The notes under the pieces are model-generated. The model was given only the letters and a program-made list of their open reading frames with translations. It searched no databases and was not told the DNA's origin. From Streptomyces sp. Edi4 (lineage in GTDB: Bacteria; Actinomycetota; Actinomycetes; Streptomycetales; Streptomycetaceae): a DNA stretch of 64,000 nucleotides. Positions within the stretch are counted from its first letter, which is position 1; each line of letters opens with the position of its first letter. Made by a program: the position numbers and the translations under genes. The stretch is taken from NCBI RefSeq assembly GCF_040253615.1, contig NZ_JBEJGY010000004.1, forward strand, positions 4,154,001 through 4,218,000, given 5' to 3'. Positions 34,105-43,126 of this stretch are shown one piece after another.

Positions 34105-35876
34105 AGCGGCGGCTCCAATCGGGCGATCGCGCGCAGCGTCCTCGGCGCGAAGCGGGACATGAGGTGGGCGCCACGAGCCTCGGGGGTCACCGGCACCACG
34201 GCCTGGTTCTTCACGACGGCCCGCAGGATCGCCGACGCCACCTTCTCCGGCGGGAAGTTGCGCAGCCCGTACAGACGGGAGGCCTTCTTCCGCAGGCGCG
34301 TCTCCTCAGTGGCGTCCACGCCGGTGAAGCGCGCGGTCGAGGTGATGTTGGTGTTGACGAAGCCGGGGCAGATCGCGGAGACACCGATGCCTTGTCCTGC
34401 CAGTTCGGCGCGCAGGCACTCGCTGAGCATCAGGACCGCGGCCTTGGAGGTGCTGTAGGCGGGCAGCGCGCGGGAGGGCTGGTAGGCGGCGGCGGAAGCG
34501 GTGTTGACGATGTGGCCCCCCTGCCCGCGCTCGGCCATCTGCTTGCCGAAGATCCGGCAGCCGTGGATGACGCCCCAGACGTTGACGTCGAGGACCTTCC
34601 TCCAGTCATCGGCGGTGGTGTCGAAGAAGGAGCCCGAGAGCCCGATCCCGGCGTTGTTGACCAGGACGTCGACGGTGCCGTACTCGCGGGCCACCTTCTC
34701 GCCCAGCTTCTCCATGGCCTGCTCGTCGCTGACGTCGACGCCCTCGCCCCAGGCGTCGGGCGCCCCGATGAGCCGGGACATCTCGGCGGTCCGTGACGCG
34801 CCCTCGGCGTCCCGGTCCACGGCGACGATTCGCGCCCCGGCCTCGGCGAACGCGAAGGCGGTGGCCCGGCCGATGCCGCTCGCGGCGCCGGTGACCAGGA
34901 CCAGCTGGCCGCCGAACCGGTCGGCGTGCGGGCCCGACGCGACAGTGTCCCGCGCCGGTATGCCGTCCTCGTTGGCACGGACGAACTCGGCGATCCAGGA
35001 GGCCAGTTGATCGGGACGGGTGCGGGGGACCCAGTGCTTGGCGGGGAGGGTGCGGCGCACCAGCCGCGGCGCCCAGTGCTCGAGACCGGCGGAGAGCTTG
35101 GGTGAGAGGAACGCGTCGTCGAGCGGGGTGATGAGCTGGACGGGCACATGGGCGTACGCATCCGGGCGGGGGCGGCGCAGCCGGGCGCGCACGTTGTCGC
35201 GGTAGAGCCAGGCGCCGTGCGCCGCGTCCTGCGGGAGTGAGCCCGTGGGGTAGCCGTCGGCGCGCACCTTCTCGACCCGCTGGAGGATCTTGGGCCAGTG
35301 CTTGCCCAGCGGGCCGCGCCAGGCGAGCTCGGGCAGGACGGGGGTGTGCAGCATGTACACATACCAGGACTTGGCTCCCTGGCCCAGGAGTTGGGCCGCC
35401 GCGCGCGGGGTCGGACGGCTCACGCGCTGGTGGATCCAGTGCCCGAAGTGATCGAGGGAGGGCCCCGACATCGAGGTGAAGGAGGCGATCCGGCCCTCGG
35501 TGCGCTTGACCGTGGCGAACTCCCAGCCCTGCACCGACCCCCAGTCGTGGCCGACCAGATGGACCGGCCGGCCGGGGCTGACCGCGTCCGCGACCGCCAG
35601 GAAGTCATCCGTCAGCTTCTCCAGGGTGAAGCCGCCGCGCAGCGGTGCCGGCGCCGTGGAACGGCCGTGGCCGCGTACGTCGTAGAGCACCACGTGGAAG
35701 TGCTCGGCGAGCCGGGCGGCGACCTCGGACCACACCTCCTTGCTGTCGGGGTAGCCGTGCACGAGCAGCACGGTGGGCCGGGTGTCGTCACCCAGTTCCG
35801 CCACGCACAGCTCTATGCCGCCGGTCCGCACCCAGCGCTCGCGCGCTCCTTCGATGTGCCCGTTCGTCACGCTCAC
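34101..35876 (-). CDS. EphD-like epoxide hydrolase/short-chain dehydrogenase fusion
   Basis: A 591-residue two-domain protein of nearly the same length and order as mycobacterial EphD. Residues about 1-300 form an alpha/beta-hydrolase (VLLVHGYPDSKEVW oxyanion loop, VGHDWGSVQGWE with nucleophile Asp, terminal KHWVPRTRPDQ with the catalytic His). Residues about 315-590 form an SDR (VTGAASGIGRATAF, VLVNNAGIG, SAAAYQPSRALPAYSTSKAA with YxxxK). In mycobacteria EphD works on lipid epoxides and mycolic-acid maturation; Streptomyces lacks mycolates, so the substrate here differs. GTG 35876 overlaps the M24 gene by 4 bp. Confidence 0.9.
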   Translation of the reverse strand: MSVTNGHIEGARERWVRTGGIELCVAELGDDTRPTVLLVHGYPDSKEVWSEVAARLAEHFHVVLYDVRGHGRSTAPAPLRGGFTLEKLTDDFLAVADAVSPGRPVHLVGHDWGSVQGWEFATVKRTEGRIASFTSMSGPSLDHFGHWIHQRVSRPTPRAAAQLLGQGAKSWYVYMLHTPVLPELAWRGPLGKHWPKILQRVEKVRADGYPTGSLPQDAAHGAWLYRDNVRARLRRPRPDAYAHVPVQLITPLDDAFLSPKLSAGLEHWAPRLVRRTLPAKHWVPRTRPDQLASWIAEFVRANEDGIPARDTVASGPHADRFGGQLVLVTGAASGIGRATAFAFAEAGARIVAVDRDAEGASRTAEMSRLIGAPDAWGEGVDVSDEQAMEKLGEKVAREYGTVDVLVNNAGIGLSGSFFDTTADDWRKVLDVNVWGVIHGCRIFGKQMAERGQGGHIVNTASAAAYQPSRALPAYSTSKAAVLMLSECLRAELAGQGIGVSAICPGFVNTNITSTARFTGVDATEETRLRKKASRLYGLRNFPPEKVASAILRAVVKNQAVVPVTPEARGAHLMSRFAPRTLRAIARLEPPL

Positions 35877-36721
35877 GCCACCTTCTCCTCGGCCCAGCGC
35901 CGCACATGCGGCAGGTCGTCGTCCAGCCAGAACGCGCTCTGCTCGGGGTCCCGGGAGTCGGTGACGACCAGGATCTCCTCGAACTTCGCGCCCGTACCCC
36001 GAAATCCCAGGTGCGGCTCGACCGCCCACAGCCCGGGGCGGGGCGGATGGTCGGAGAACTTGTAGGGGGACCACAGGGGCGACCAGCCGTCCCGGTGGCC
36101 GTGCAGCACGTCGCTCGCCAAACCCTTCAGCGCCTGGGTTCCGAACCCCAGCACGCTGGGCGACCAGCGGCGCTCCTTCACCTGGCCGATCTTGTGGGCG
36201 ATCACGCCGAACGGATAGGCACGGTGCCGGTTGGCGTATCCCTGGCGGATCATGAGCCGGTCCACGCTTTCGTAGATCTCACGCAGCGGCCGCCGCTCGC
36301 GCACCTCGCGCAGGATCAGCGCGCGGTGCGCCTCCAGATCGGCCAGCAGCCGGTTGTGCACGGGGTTGAGACCGAGGCAGCCCGAGTAGCCGATGTCGGC
36401 GGTGAAGCCGTTGTGGACGGGGGCCATGTCGAGGATGAAAGGCATCCCCGCCTCCAGGCGCCGGTTGGTGGGGAAGAACTGAAGCGGCACGCGGAAACCG
36501 GTGAACGCCGTGCGGTCGCCGAACCAGGCGAACGGCAGGTGGAACCAGTCCCGCACGCCCCGTTCACGCAGCCAGTCCCGCTGCATGCGGGCGGCCTCCC
36601 GCTCCGTCACCCCCGGCTTGAGCTGGGCGGCGACCGCCTCCGCGCACTCGTACGCGAGGCGCTGCACGTGTCTGAACCCGCTGAGCCGAGCCTCGGCTCC
36701 GATCCGCGCTGCCGCTGGCAT
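35873..36721 (-). CDS. M24 family metallopeptidase (Xaa-Pro aminopeptidase-like)
   Basis: A 282-residue pita-bread-fold protein with the dinuclear metal ligands in order: Asp and Asp in DMAPVHNGFTADIGYSG, His in GVIAHKIG, Glu in LWAVEPHLGF, and Glu in AKFEEILVVT. It lacks the N-terminal domain of true aminopeptidase P, so it may be a creatinase-like or non-peptidase variant. It is the first gene of the leftward four-gene operon. AGGGG lies 6-7 nt before ATG 36721. Confidence 0.85.
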   Translation of the reverse strand: MPAAARIGAEARLSGFRHVQRLAYECAEAVAAQLKPGVTEREAARMQRDWLRERGVRDWFHLPFAWFGDRTAFTGFRVPLQFFPTNRRLEAGMPFILDMAPVHNGFTADIGYSGCLGLNPVHNRLLADLEAHRALILREVRERRPLREIYESVDRLMIRQGYANRHRAYPFGVIAHKIGQVKERRWSPSVLGFGTQALKGLASDVLHGHRDGWSPLWSPYKFSDHPPRPGLWAVEPHLGFRGTGAKFEEILVVTDSRDPEQSAFWLDDDLPHVRRWAEEKVA

Positions 36722-36754
36722 CCGTCCACCCCTGTCGCCCTACGCGTGCGTAAC

Positions 36755-36776
36755 TTGACACTGATGAATGTGACAA
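36755..36776 (-). promoter_or_regulatory. Candidate operator/promoter of the M24-ephD-like operon
   Basis: A 22-bp near-palindrome with outer arms TTGACAC and GTGACAA (one mismatch), 34 bp upstream of the M24 start. The length and position suit a MerR- or TetR-type operator, and the operon's own MerR protein is a candidate binder. Confidence 0.45.
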
Positions 36777-36811
36777 TGCCCGGCGGCTGCGTCAAGGGTG
36801 TCGTGTCGGCC

Positions 36812-36838
36812 TGTGGACAACGGGCCGGTTGTGGACAA
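36812..36838. other. Two directly repeated DnaA boxes
   Basis: TGTGGACAA occurs at 36812-36820 and again at 36830-36838, both perfect Streptomyces DnaA boxes (TTGTCCACA on the other strand) in the same orientation, 18 bp apart. They lie in the divergent gap between the M24 operon and the ABC exporter operon. Confidence 0.75.
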
Positions 36839-36972
36839 CCGCGTCCCTCGGGGCGGTGACTTCCTCAGCCTTACGTACAAGGACCCCTACGGGGCCGTAC
36901 CTCTGGAGTCGGACATGGATCCAGCCGTCTGGGCTGACGATTCGTGTGGTGCGCGCCACTACCGTCGATGAC

Positions 36973-37998
36973 GTGACTGTGATCGTGACCGAAAGCCTGA
37001 GCAAGCGGTTCCCCCGGGTGACCGCGCTTGACCGGCTCTCCTTGGACATCGGCCCCGGAGTGACCGGGCTGGTGGGCGCCAACGGAGCCGGCAAGTCCAC
37101 GTTGATCAAGATTCTTCTTGGTCTCTCGCCCGCCACGGAGGGCACCGCCGCCGTCCTCGGCCTGGACGTCGCCACCAGCGGCGGTGCCATCCGTGAGCGG
37201 GTGGGCTACATGCCGGAGCACGACTGCCTGCCACCCGACGTCTCGGCCACCGAGTTCGTCGTGCACATGGCGCGCATGTCCGGTCTGCCGGCCACCGCCG
37301 CCCGCGAGCGCACCGCGGACACCCTGCGCCACGTCGGCCTCTACGAGGAGCGCTACCGCCCCATCGGCGGTTACTCGACGGGCATGAAGCAGCGGGTCAA
37401 GCTCGCCCAGGCGCTCGTCCACGACCCCCAACTGGTCCTGTTGGACGAGCCGACCAACGGTCTCGACCCGGTGGGCCGCGACGAGATGCTGGGCCTGATC
37501 CGCCGCATCCACACCGACTTCGGCATCTCGGTCCTGGTCACCTCACACCTGTTGGGCGAGCTGGAGCGCACCTGCGACCACGTCGTCGTCATCGACGGCG
37601 GGACGCTGCTCCGCTCCTCCTCCACCAGCGACTTCACCCAGACCACCACCACGCTCGCGGTCGAGGTCACCGACTCCGACACCCACCCCGACGGCACGGA
37701 GGCGGTGCGCGAGGCCCTGGCCGAGGCCGGCCTCACGCTGCACGCCGGCGTCGAGGACGGACTGCCGGGCGCCGGCCACATCCTGCTGGTGGAGGCGGCG
37801 GGCGAGGACACCTACGACACCGTCACCGCCACCGTGGCCCGCCTCGGTCTCGGTCTCGTACGGATGGAACAGCGCCGTCACCACATCGCCGAGGTCTTCC
37901 AGACGCCGGCGCGGGAGCCGGTCCCCGAACGCGCCGCCGCGTGGGCAGCCACCGCGGCGGGCGCCGAGCAGAAGGGAGGCGGCCACGATGGCAACTGA
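36973..37998 (+). CDS. ABC transporter ATP-binding protein (ABC-2 type)
   Basis: A 341-residue ATPase. Walker A is GANGAGKST (near residue 36), the signature is GYSTGMKQRVKLAQAL, Walker B is LVLLDEPTNGLDP and the switch is VTSHLLGELE. After the ATPase domain a ~100-residue regulatory tail follows. The GTG start has no strong ribosome site. It is the first gene of a four-gene operon with two ATPases and two permeases, and overlaps the next gene by 11 bp. The exported substrate is unknown. Confidence 0.88.
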   Translation: MTVIVTESLSKRFPRVTALDRLSLDIGPGVTGLVGANGAGKSTLIKILLGLSPATEGTAAVLGLDVATSGGAIRERVGYMPEHDCLPPDVSATEFVVHMARMSGLPATAARERTADTLRHVGLYEERYRPIGGYSTGMKQRVKLAQALVHDPQLVLLDEPTNGLDPVGRDEMLGLIRRIHTDFGISVLVTSHLLGELERTCDHVVVIDGGTLLRSSSTSDFTQTTTTLAVEVTDSDTHPDGTEAVREALAEAGLTLHAGVEDGLPGAGHILLVEAAGEDTYDTVTATVARLGLGLVRMEQRRHHIAEVFQTPAREPVPERAAAWAATAAGAEQKGGGHDGN

Positions 37999-38875
37999 CA
38001 GCGCCCAGACCCAGATCCACAACATCGGCTACCGCGACTACGACGGACCGCGCCTCGGCCGGGCCTACGCCCGCCGCTCGCTCTTCTCGCAGTCACTGCG
38101 CGGGGCCTACGGGCTCGGCCGCAGCGCCAAGTCCAAGATCCTTCCGATGCTGCTGTTCGCGGTGATGTGCCTGCCCGCCGGCATCATGGTCGCGGTCGCC
38201 GTCGCCACCAAGGCCAATGACCTCCCGGTGGCGTACACGCGGTACGCGATCTTCCTCCAGGCCGTCATCGGTCTGTTCGTCGCGGCCCAGGCACCCCAGA
38301 GCGTGTCGCGCGACCTGCGCTTCAAGACGGTCCCGCTGTACTTCTCGCGGCCGATCGAGCGCGTGGATTACGTCCTGGCCAAGTTCGCCGCCATGGCGTC
38401 GGCCCTGTTCATCATCACGGGCACGCCGCTGGTGATCCTTTATATCGGCGCTCTGCTCGCCAAACTCGACTTCGCGGACCAGACCAAGGGGTTCGCCCAG
38501 GGGCTGGTCTCCGTGGCTCTGCTTTCCCTCCTCTTCGCCGGGCTCGGCCTGGTCATCGCCGCCCTGACACCGCGCCGGGGCTTCGGCGTCGCCGCCGTCA
38601 TCGCCGTCCTGACCGTCTCTTTCGCGGCGGTCTCCGCAGTCCAGGGCATCGCCATGAGCCAGGACTCGGTGGGCGTGATCAAGTGGCTCGGGCTGTTCTC
38701 CCCCATCACGCTCATCGACGGCGTGGGAACCGCGTTCCTGGGTGCCAGTTCCTCCTTCCCCGGTGGCCACGGACCGGGCTCCGGTGCCGGAGTGGTCTAC
38801 CTGCTCGTCGTCCTCGCGCTGATCTACGGCTCGTACGCCGTCCTGATGCGCCGCTACCGGAAGGTGGGGCTGTGA
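37988..38875 (+). CDS. ABC-2 type permease
   Basis: A 295-residue membrane protein with six predicted helices after a ~50-residue cytoplasmic N-terminus (IGYRDYDGPRLGRAYARRSL). The segment DLRFKTVPLYFSRPIERVDYV, between helices 2 and 3, is typical of ABC-2 permeases. It should pair with one of the flanking ATPases. Its stop overlaps the GTG start of the second ATPase gene (GTGA). Confidence 0.87.
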   Translation: MATDSAQTQIHNIGYRDYDGPRLGRAYARRSLFSQSLRGAYGLGRSAKSKILPMLLFAVMCLPAGIMVAVAVATKANDLPVAYTRYAIFLQAVIGLFVAAQAPQSVSRDLRFKTVPLYFSRPIERVDYVLAKFAAMASALFIITGTPLVILYIGALLAKLDFADQTKGFAQGLVSVALLSLLFAGLGLVIAALTPRRGFGVAAVIAVLTVSFAAVSAVQGIAMSQDSVGVIKWLGLFSPITLIDGVGTAFLGASSSFPGGHGPGSGAGVVYLLVVLALIYGSYAVLMRRYRKVGL

Positions 38876-39783
38876 CCACCATCGACATCGACCACACCTC
38901 ACGCTGGTTCGGCAACGTGGTGGCGGTCAACGACGTCACGATGACGATCGGGCCGGGTGTCACCGGGCTGCTCGGCCCCAACGGCGCGGGAAAGTCCACC
39001 CTCATCAACATGATGGGCGGCTTCCTCGCCCCCTCCACCGGCTCGGTCACGCTCGACGGCGAGAAGATCTGGCGCAACGAATCCGTCTACCGGAAGATCG
39101 GAATCGTCCCCGAGCGGGAAGCCATGTACGACTTCCTCACGGGCCGCGAATTCGTCGTCGCCAACGCCGAGTTGCACGGCCTGGGCGCACGTGAGGCCGG
39201 CCGCGCGCTGGCCACCGTCGAGATGGAGTACGCCCAGGACCGCAAGATCCAGACCTACAGCAAGGGCATGCGCCAGCGCGTCAAGATGGCCTCCGCCCTC
39301 GTCCACGACCCCTCGGTGCTGCTGCTCGACGAGCCGTTCAACGGCATGGACCCGCGGCAGCGCATGCAACTGATGGATCTGCTGCGGCGGATGGGAGCCG
39401 AGGGCCGCACGGTGCTGTTCTCCTCGCACATCCTCGAAGAGGTCGAGCAGTTGGCCTCGCACATCGAGGTCATCGTGGCCGGACGGCACGCCGCCAGTGG
39501 TGACTTCCGCAAGATCCGCCGCCTGATGACGGACCGCCCGCACCGCTATCTGATCCGCTCGAGCGACGACCGCGCGCTGGCGGCGGCGCTGATCGCGGAC
39601 CCCTCGACCGCCGGGATCGAGGTGGACCTCAAGGAGGGCGCGCTGCGGGTACAGGCCGTGGACTTCGGCCGGTTCACCACCCTGCTCCCCCAGGTGGCCC
39701 AGGCGAACGGCATCCGGCTGCTGACGGTCTCGCCGTCGGACGAATCCCTCGAGTCCGTCTTCTCCTACCTCGTCGCGGCCTGA
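38872..39783 (+). CDS. ABC transporter ATP-binding protein (second copy)
   Basis: A 303-residue ATPase: Walker A GPNGAGKST, signature TYSKGMRQRVKMASAL, Walker B VLLLDEPFNGMDP, and switch FSSHILEEVE. The C-terminal ~80 residues form a DUF4162-like tail common in exporters. It is translationally coupled to the permease before it and followed after 28 bp by a second permease gene. Confidence 0.88.
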   Translation: MTTIDIDHTSRWFGNVVAVNDVTMTIGPGVTGLLGPNGAGKSTLINMMGGFLAPSTGSVTLDGEKIWRNESVYRKIGIVPEREAMYDFLTGREFVVANAELHGLGAREAGRALATVEMEYAQDRKIQTYSKGMRQRVKMASALVHDPSVLLLDEPFNGMDPRQRMQLMDLLRRMGAEGRTVLFSSHILEEVEQLASHIEVIVAGRHAASGDFRKIRRLMTDRPHRYLIRSSDDRALAAALIADPSTAGIEVDLKEGALRVQAVDFGRFTTLLPQVAQANGIRLLTVSPSDESLESVFSYLVAA

Positions 39784-39811
39784 GCGCCTCCAGAAAGGAG
39801 CGGACGTTCCC

Positions 39812-40531
39812 ATGTACAACCCGACCGTCGCCCGGCTCACCTACCGGGCCCTGCTCGGCCGCCGCCGGGCCGCCATTCTCTTCGTCCTGCCCGCGCTGCT
39901 GATCGTGATCTCGGCGGCCGTACGGTCCTTCAGCGGCGCCGACGACCAGGTCGCCGCCGACCTCCTCGGCAACTTCGCGCTGGCCACCATGGTGCCGCTG
40001 ATCGGTGTCATCGCCGGCACGGGCGCGATCGGGCCGGAGATCGACGACGGCTCGATCGTGTATCTGCTCGCCAAGCCCGTGAAGCGGTCCACGATCATCA
40101 TCACCAAGCTGATCGTCGCGATCGCCGTGACAATGGCGTTCTCCGCGATTCCGACGCTCATCGCCGGCTTCATCCTGAACGGCAACGGCCAGCAGATCGC
40201 CATCGCCTACACCGTCGCGGCCCTGGTCGCGTCCATCGCGTACGCCGCGGTCTTCCTGCTGCTCGGCACCGTCACCCGGCACGCCGTGGTCTTCGGCCTG
40301 GTGTACGCGCTGGTCTGGGAGGCCCTGTTCGGCAGCCTCGTGCCGGGCGCGCGCACGCTGAGCGTGCAGCAGTGGTCGCTCGCGCTGGCCCAGCGGATCG
40401 GCGAGAACGGTGTGATCTCCTCCGAGGTGGGGCTGCCGCTCGCGGTGATCCTGCTGGTGGGCGTGACCGGCCTGGCCACCTGGTACGCGGGTCAGAAGCT
40501 GCGCACCCTGAAGCTGGCCGGGGAGGAGTGA
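39812..40531 (+). CDS. ABC-2 type permease (second copy)
   Basis: A 239-residue permease with six helices. The pattern FVLPALLIVISAAV, ARGTGAIGPEIDDGSIVYLL-like loop (GTGAIGPEIDDGSIVYLLAK) and KRSTIIITKLIVAIAVTMAF is characteristic of ABC-2 exporters (heme or drug type). An AGAAAGGAG ribosome site precedes ATG 39812. It is the last gene of the operon, followed by a strong terminator. Confidence 0.87.
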   Translation: MYNPTVARLTYRALLGRRRAAILFVLPALLIVISAAVRSFSGADDQVAADLLGNFALATMVPLIGVIAGTGAIGPEIDDGSIVYLLAKPVKRSTIIITKLIVAIAVTMAFSAIPTLIAGFILNGNGQQIAIAYTVAALVASIAYAAVFLLLGTVTRHAVVFGLVYALVWEALFGSLVPGARTLSVQQWSLALAQRIGENGVISSEVGLPLAVILLVGVTGLATWYAGQKLRTLKLAGEE

Positions 40532-40550
40532 CGGGGGCTTCCCGGACGGG

Positions 40551-40590
40551 GGCGGTGCCCGGCGACGTCACCATGTCGCCGGGCACCGCC
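40551..40590 (+). terminator. Terminator after the ABC exporter operon
   Basis: A perfect 15-bp stem GGCGGTGCCCGGCGA/TCGCCGGGCACCGCC with a 10-nt loop, 19 bp beyond the last stop codon. It could also serve the convergent gene. Confidence 0.85.
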
Positions 40591-41126
40591 TGTTGTGCGC
40601 GACGGCCCGGGCCGGCCGGGGGACCGGTGTGGTTTTCCCGGCCGGCCGTCTCGACGTCCCTACTGCCTGCGGCGTTTGCGACGCGGGTGCGGGGGCCGGG
40701 ACAGACGCCGCTGGATGTCGGCGACGTCCTCGGTGAGGTCCATGAGCCGCACGCTCATGGCGCCGACGACGCGGTTGGTCGCGTCGAGCCGCCGGTCCAC
40801 GGATGCGACACGGCGGTCCACGGCGTCCAGGCGGCGGTCCATCGCCTCCATGCGGTGGTCCAGCGAGTCCAGCCGCGCCGACATCCGGCCGAGCACCGGA
40901 CCGAGCTCCTTAAGCGCGGGCCCGATCTGGGCCATGGAGCTCTCCAGACGGGTGACCCGCAGTTCCAGACCGTCGTGGCGGGGGTCGTTCGCGATGACGG
41001 TCCGGGTGGTCTCCTCGGTGTCGAGGAGGTAGGTCCGCACGCACCGCGCTACTTCGCTGTCGCGAAGAAGCATGGCTATGTTGAGGACGGTCCGGCGGGT
41101 GAACAGGCGCAGGTGCGCCCTGCCCC

Positions 41127-41135
41127 TGTGGATAA
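41127..41135. other. DnaA box inside the frameshifted gene
   Basis: TGTGGATAA is the reverse complement of the perfect box TTATCCACA. It lies 1 bp from the G-run that breaks the reading frame. Confidence 0.6.
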
Positions 41136-41153
41136 CTTTGGGGTTGCCGGTCG

Positions 41154-41182
41154 TTTGAAATGGCCAAGTTGGCCATTTCAAA
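41154..41182. repeat. 29-bp perfect inverted repeat within the frameshifted gene
   Basis: Arms TTTGAAATGGCCAA and TTGGCCATTTCAAA are separated by a single G. It is very AT-rich for this genome and lies in the reading frame about 30 nt before the frameshift position. Confidence 0.85.
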
Positions 41183-41302
41183 GACTTGCAGCTCAGCGCC
41201 CTTAAGGGTCACGAGGCCGTTGAGGTGGAGTTCGTCGCGATGGCGCTTGACGACACTGTTGACGGCCTCTGTGGGTACCTCGAAGTACCGGGCGACGGCC
41301 TC

Positions 41303-41311
41303 TGTGGACAA
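41303..41311. other. DnaA box in the N-terminal coding part of the frameshifted gene
   Basis: TGTGGACAA, the perfect TTGTCCACA box on the other strand. Confidence 0.55.
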
Positions 41312-41691
41312 GTGGATTCCATCGGGTAGCACCTGCAACGTCCTGACCTTCTCCAGGACGTCGACACGCCCCAGATGGTCGGCGCGCAATGTGCGCGATT
41401 CGAGTAGAGCGACTTCGGACGGCATGGTCGGCCTTCCGTTCATGGTCGTCGTGCATGACAAGGGACGGCCCCAACCCCGGGCTTCAGGGGTGGAGGTCCG
41501 CTCATCTACGCCACTGACTCAATGACCGGTCCTCATACCGCGACCGGCAATCCCCGACTTCACGAAAGGTACGACGCCACCAACCCCAGTTGCCTCCACG
41601 CACAGGGGACAACGAGCGGACATTCGTACAAGTCACGCGACTGGGGAACACCTGTTGGGAACGAACGTTTCGCCAGGCCGGCCGAGCCTCG

Positions 41692-42978
41692 TCAGACCGT
41701 GCGGTCCCGGGCCGCGAAGAGGCCCACCGTCAGGGCGGCCGCACACACGCCGAGGACGAGCGCGATCGGAACCGTCCAGCCACCGGTGGCCTCATGGACC
41801 GCGCCGGCGGCGATGGGCCCCGCAGCCGCCAGGAGGTAGCCGACCGTCTGGGCCATGCCGGACAGCCGGGCCGCCGTCCGCGCGTGGCCCGAGCGCAGCA
41901 CGATCAGCGTGAGGGCCAGACCCACCGCGCCGCCCTGGCCGATGCCGAGCACACCCGACCACAGCCACGCGCCGCTCACCGGGGCAGCCATCAGCCCCGC
42001 GTATCCGGCGGCCACCAGCGAGGTGACCAGCACGATCAGCGGACGCTGGCTTCGCATCCGGCCCGCGAGGAGCGGTACGCCGAACGCGCCGGCCACCTGG
42101 ATCAGGTTGTTGAACGCGAAGATCACACCGGCCGTGGAACGGCTCATTCCGTGGTCCGTGAAGATCGTCGGCATCCAGGCGATCAGGACGTACGACCACA
42201 GCGACTGGAGCCCCATGAAGAGGGTGACCTGCCAGGCGAGGGCCGAGCGCCACACGCTCTTGTCGGCGCCGGACGCCGAGCCCGCGGGAACGGTGACCCG
42301 CACCTCGTGCCCCGTACGGCCCCGGGCGATCAGGACCTGGGGCAGCCAGGCCACCGCCGCGAGGACCGCGAGGAGCGACCACACCGCGAGCGACGCCTCC
42401 CAGCTGCCGCCGAACGCCTTCTCCAGCGGGACCGAGGACGCCGCCACCAGCGTCGCGCCCGCGATCATCGCGCCGGTGTAGACCGACGTCATGGACGCGG
42501 CCCGGTCCGGGAAGTCCCGCTTGATCAGACCGGGCATCAATACGTTGAGCAGGGCTATCGCCGTGCCGACCAGCACGCCTCCCCCGTACAGCGCCACCGC
42601 CGACGGCGCCACCCGCACCACGATGCCGACGGCCAGGAGCAGCAGCGCGAACAGCAGCACCGGCTCGCTGCCGAAGCGCCGGGCGAGCCAGGGCGCCACC
42701 AGCGCGCCGAGACCCAGGAAGAGCACGGGTACCGAGGTCACGAGGCTGCTCGCCGTCGAGGAGAGCCCGAACGACTGACTGATCTCGCCCACCAGGGGCG
42801 ACACGCTGGCCAGCGCTGCCCGCATGTTCACCGAGGCCAGCACGATGCCGATCAGCAGCACCACCGGATGCGCGAGCAGTGCCCGCCGTGCGGCCAGGCC
42901 CTGGGGCGAGGGCCGTACATCGGCCTCGGCGTCGGGCAACAGCAGACGGTCGGTATCCGGGCGTGACAAAACAAGCAC
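41692..42978 (-). CDS. MFS transporter, CynX/NimT type
   Basis: A 428-residue membrane protein with 12 helices. It has the family-typical IGIVLASVNMRAALASVSPLV in the first helix and LLFALLLLAVGIVVRVAP, with the central loop GRTGHEVRVTVPAGS. Homologues export cyanate-like or nitroimidazole-type compounds, but the substrate is not predictable. The start is GTG 42978; a TTG 12 nt downstream has slightly better ribosome-site spacing. The GntR gene lies 148 bp upstream in the same direction and may regulate it. Confidence 0.87.
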   Translation of the reverse strand: MLVLSRPDTDRLLLPDAEADVRPSPQGLAARRALLAHPVVLLIGIVLASVNMRAALASVSPLVGEISQSFGLSSTASSLVTSVPVLFLGLGALVAPWLARRFGSEPVLLFALLLLAVGIVVRVAPSAVALYGGGVLVGTAIALLNVLMPGLIKRDFPDRAASMTSVYTGAMIAGATLVAASSVPLEKAFGGSWEASLAVWSLLAVLAAVAWLPQVLIARGRTGHEVRVTVPAGSASGADKSVWRSALAWQVTLFMGLQSLWSYVLIAWMPTIFTDHGMSRSTAGVIFAFNNLIQVAGAFGVPLLAGRMRSQRPLIVLVTSLVAAGYAGLMAAPVSGAWLWSGVLGIGQGGAVGLALTLIVLRSGHARTAARLSGMAQTVGYLLAAAGPIAAGAVHEATGGWTVPIALVLGVCAAALTVGLFAARDRTV

Positions 42979-43126
42979 CTTTCTTCGTGTCTTCTTGCGG
43001 GGGCTTCGTCCGCATCGCGTGGTCCGCCTCCGTGCCGGGCGGTCCCGGGCGGTCCCGGTCCCGGGCGCTACCGGACGGTTCCGGTCCCGGGCGGCCTGGG
43101 GGCCCCAAGCGGCCCCGAGGCCGGCC

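Larger units (their letters stand above)
40660..41425 (-). pseudogene. Frameshifted HTH/coiled-coil DNA-binding protein
   Basis: The N-terminal half reads in one frame from ATG 41425 (MPSEVALLESRTLRADHLG, then an HTH-like LSTEAVARYFEVPTEAVNSV, up to QSYPQG). The rest reads in the next frame (RAHLRLFTRRTVLNIAMLLR and RTYLLDTEETTRTVIA, then a heptad coiled coil such as DRRLDAVDRRVASVDRRLDA, to 40660). One extra base in the G-run at 41123-41126 explains the break; joined, the product would be about 255 residues, as in common Streptomyces homologues recalled from memory. A 29-bp hairpin and a DnaA box lie next to the break. It may be a real mutation, a sequencing error or a recoding site. Confidence 0.7.
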
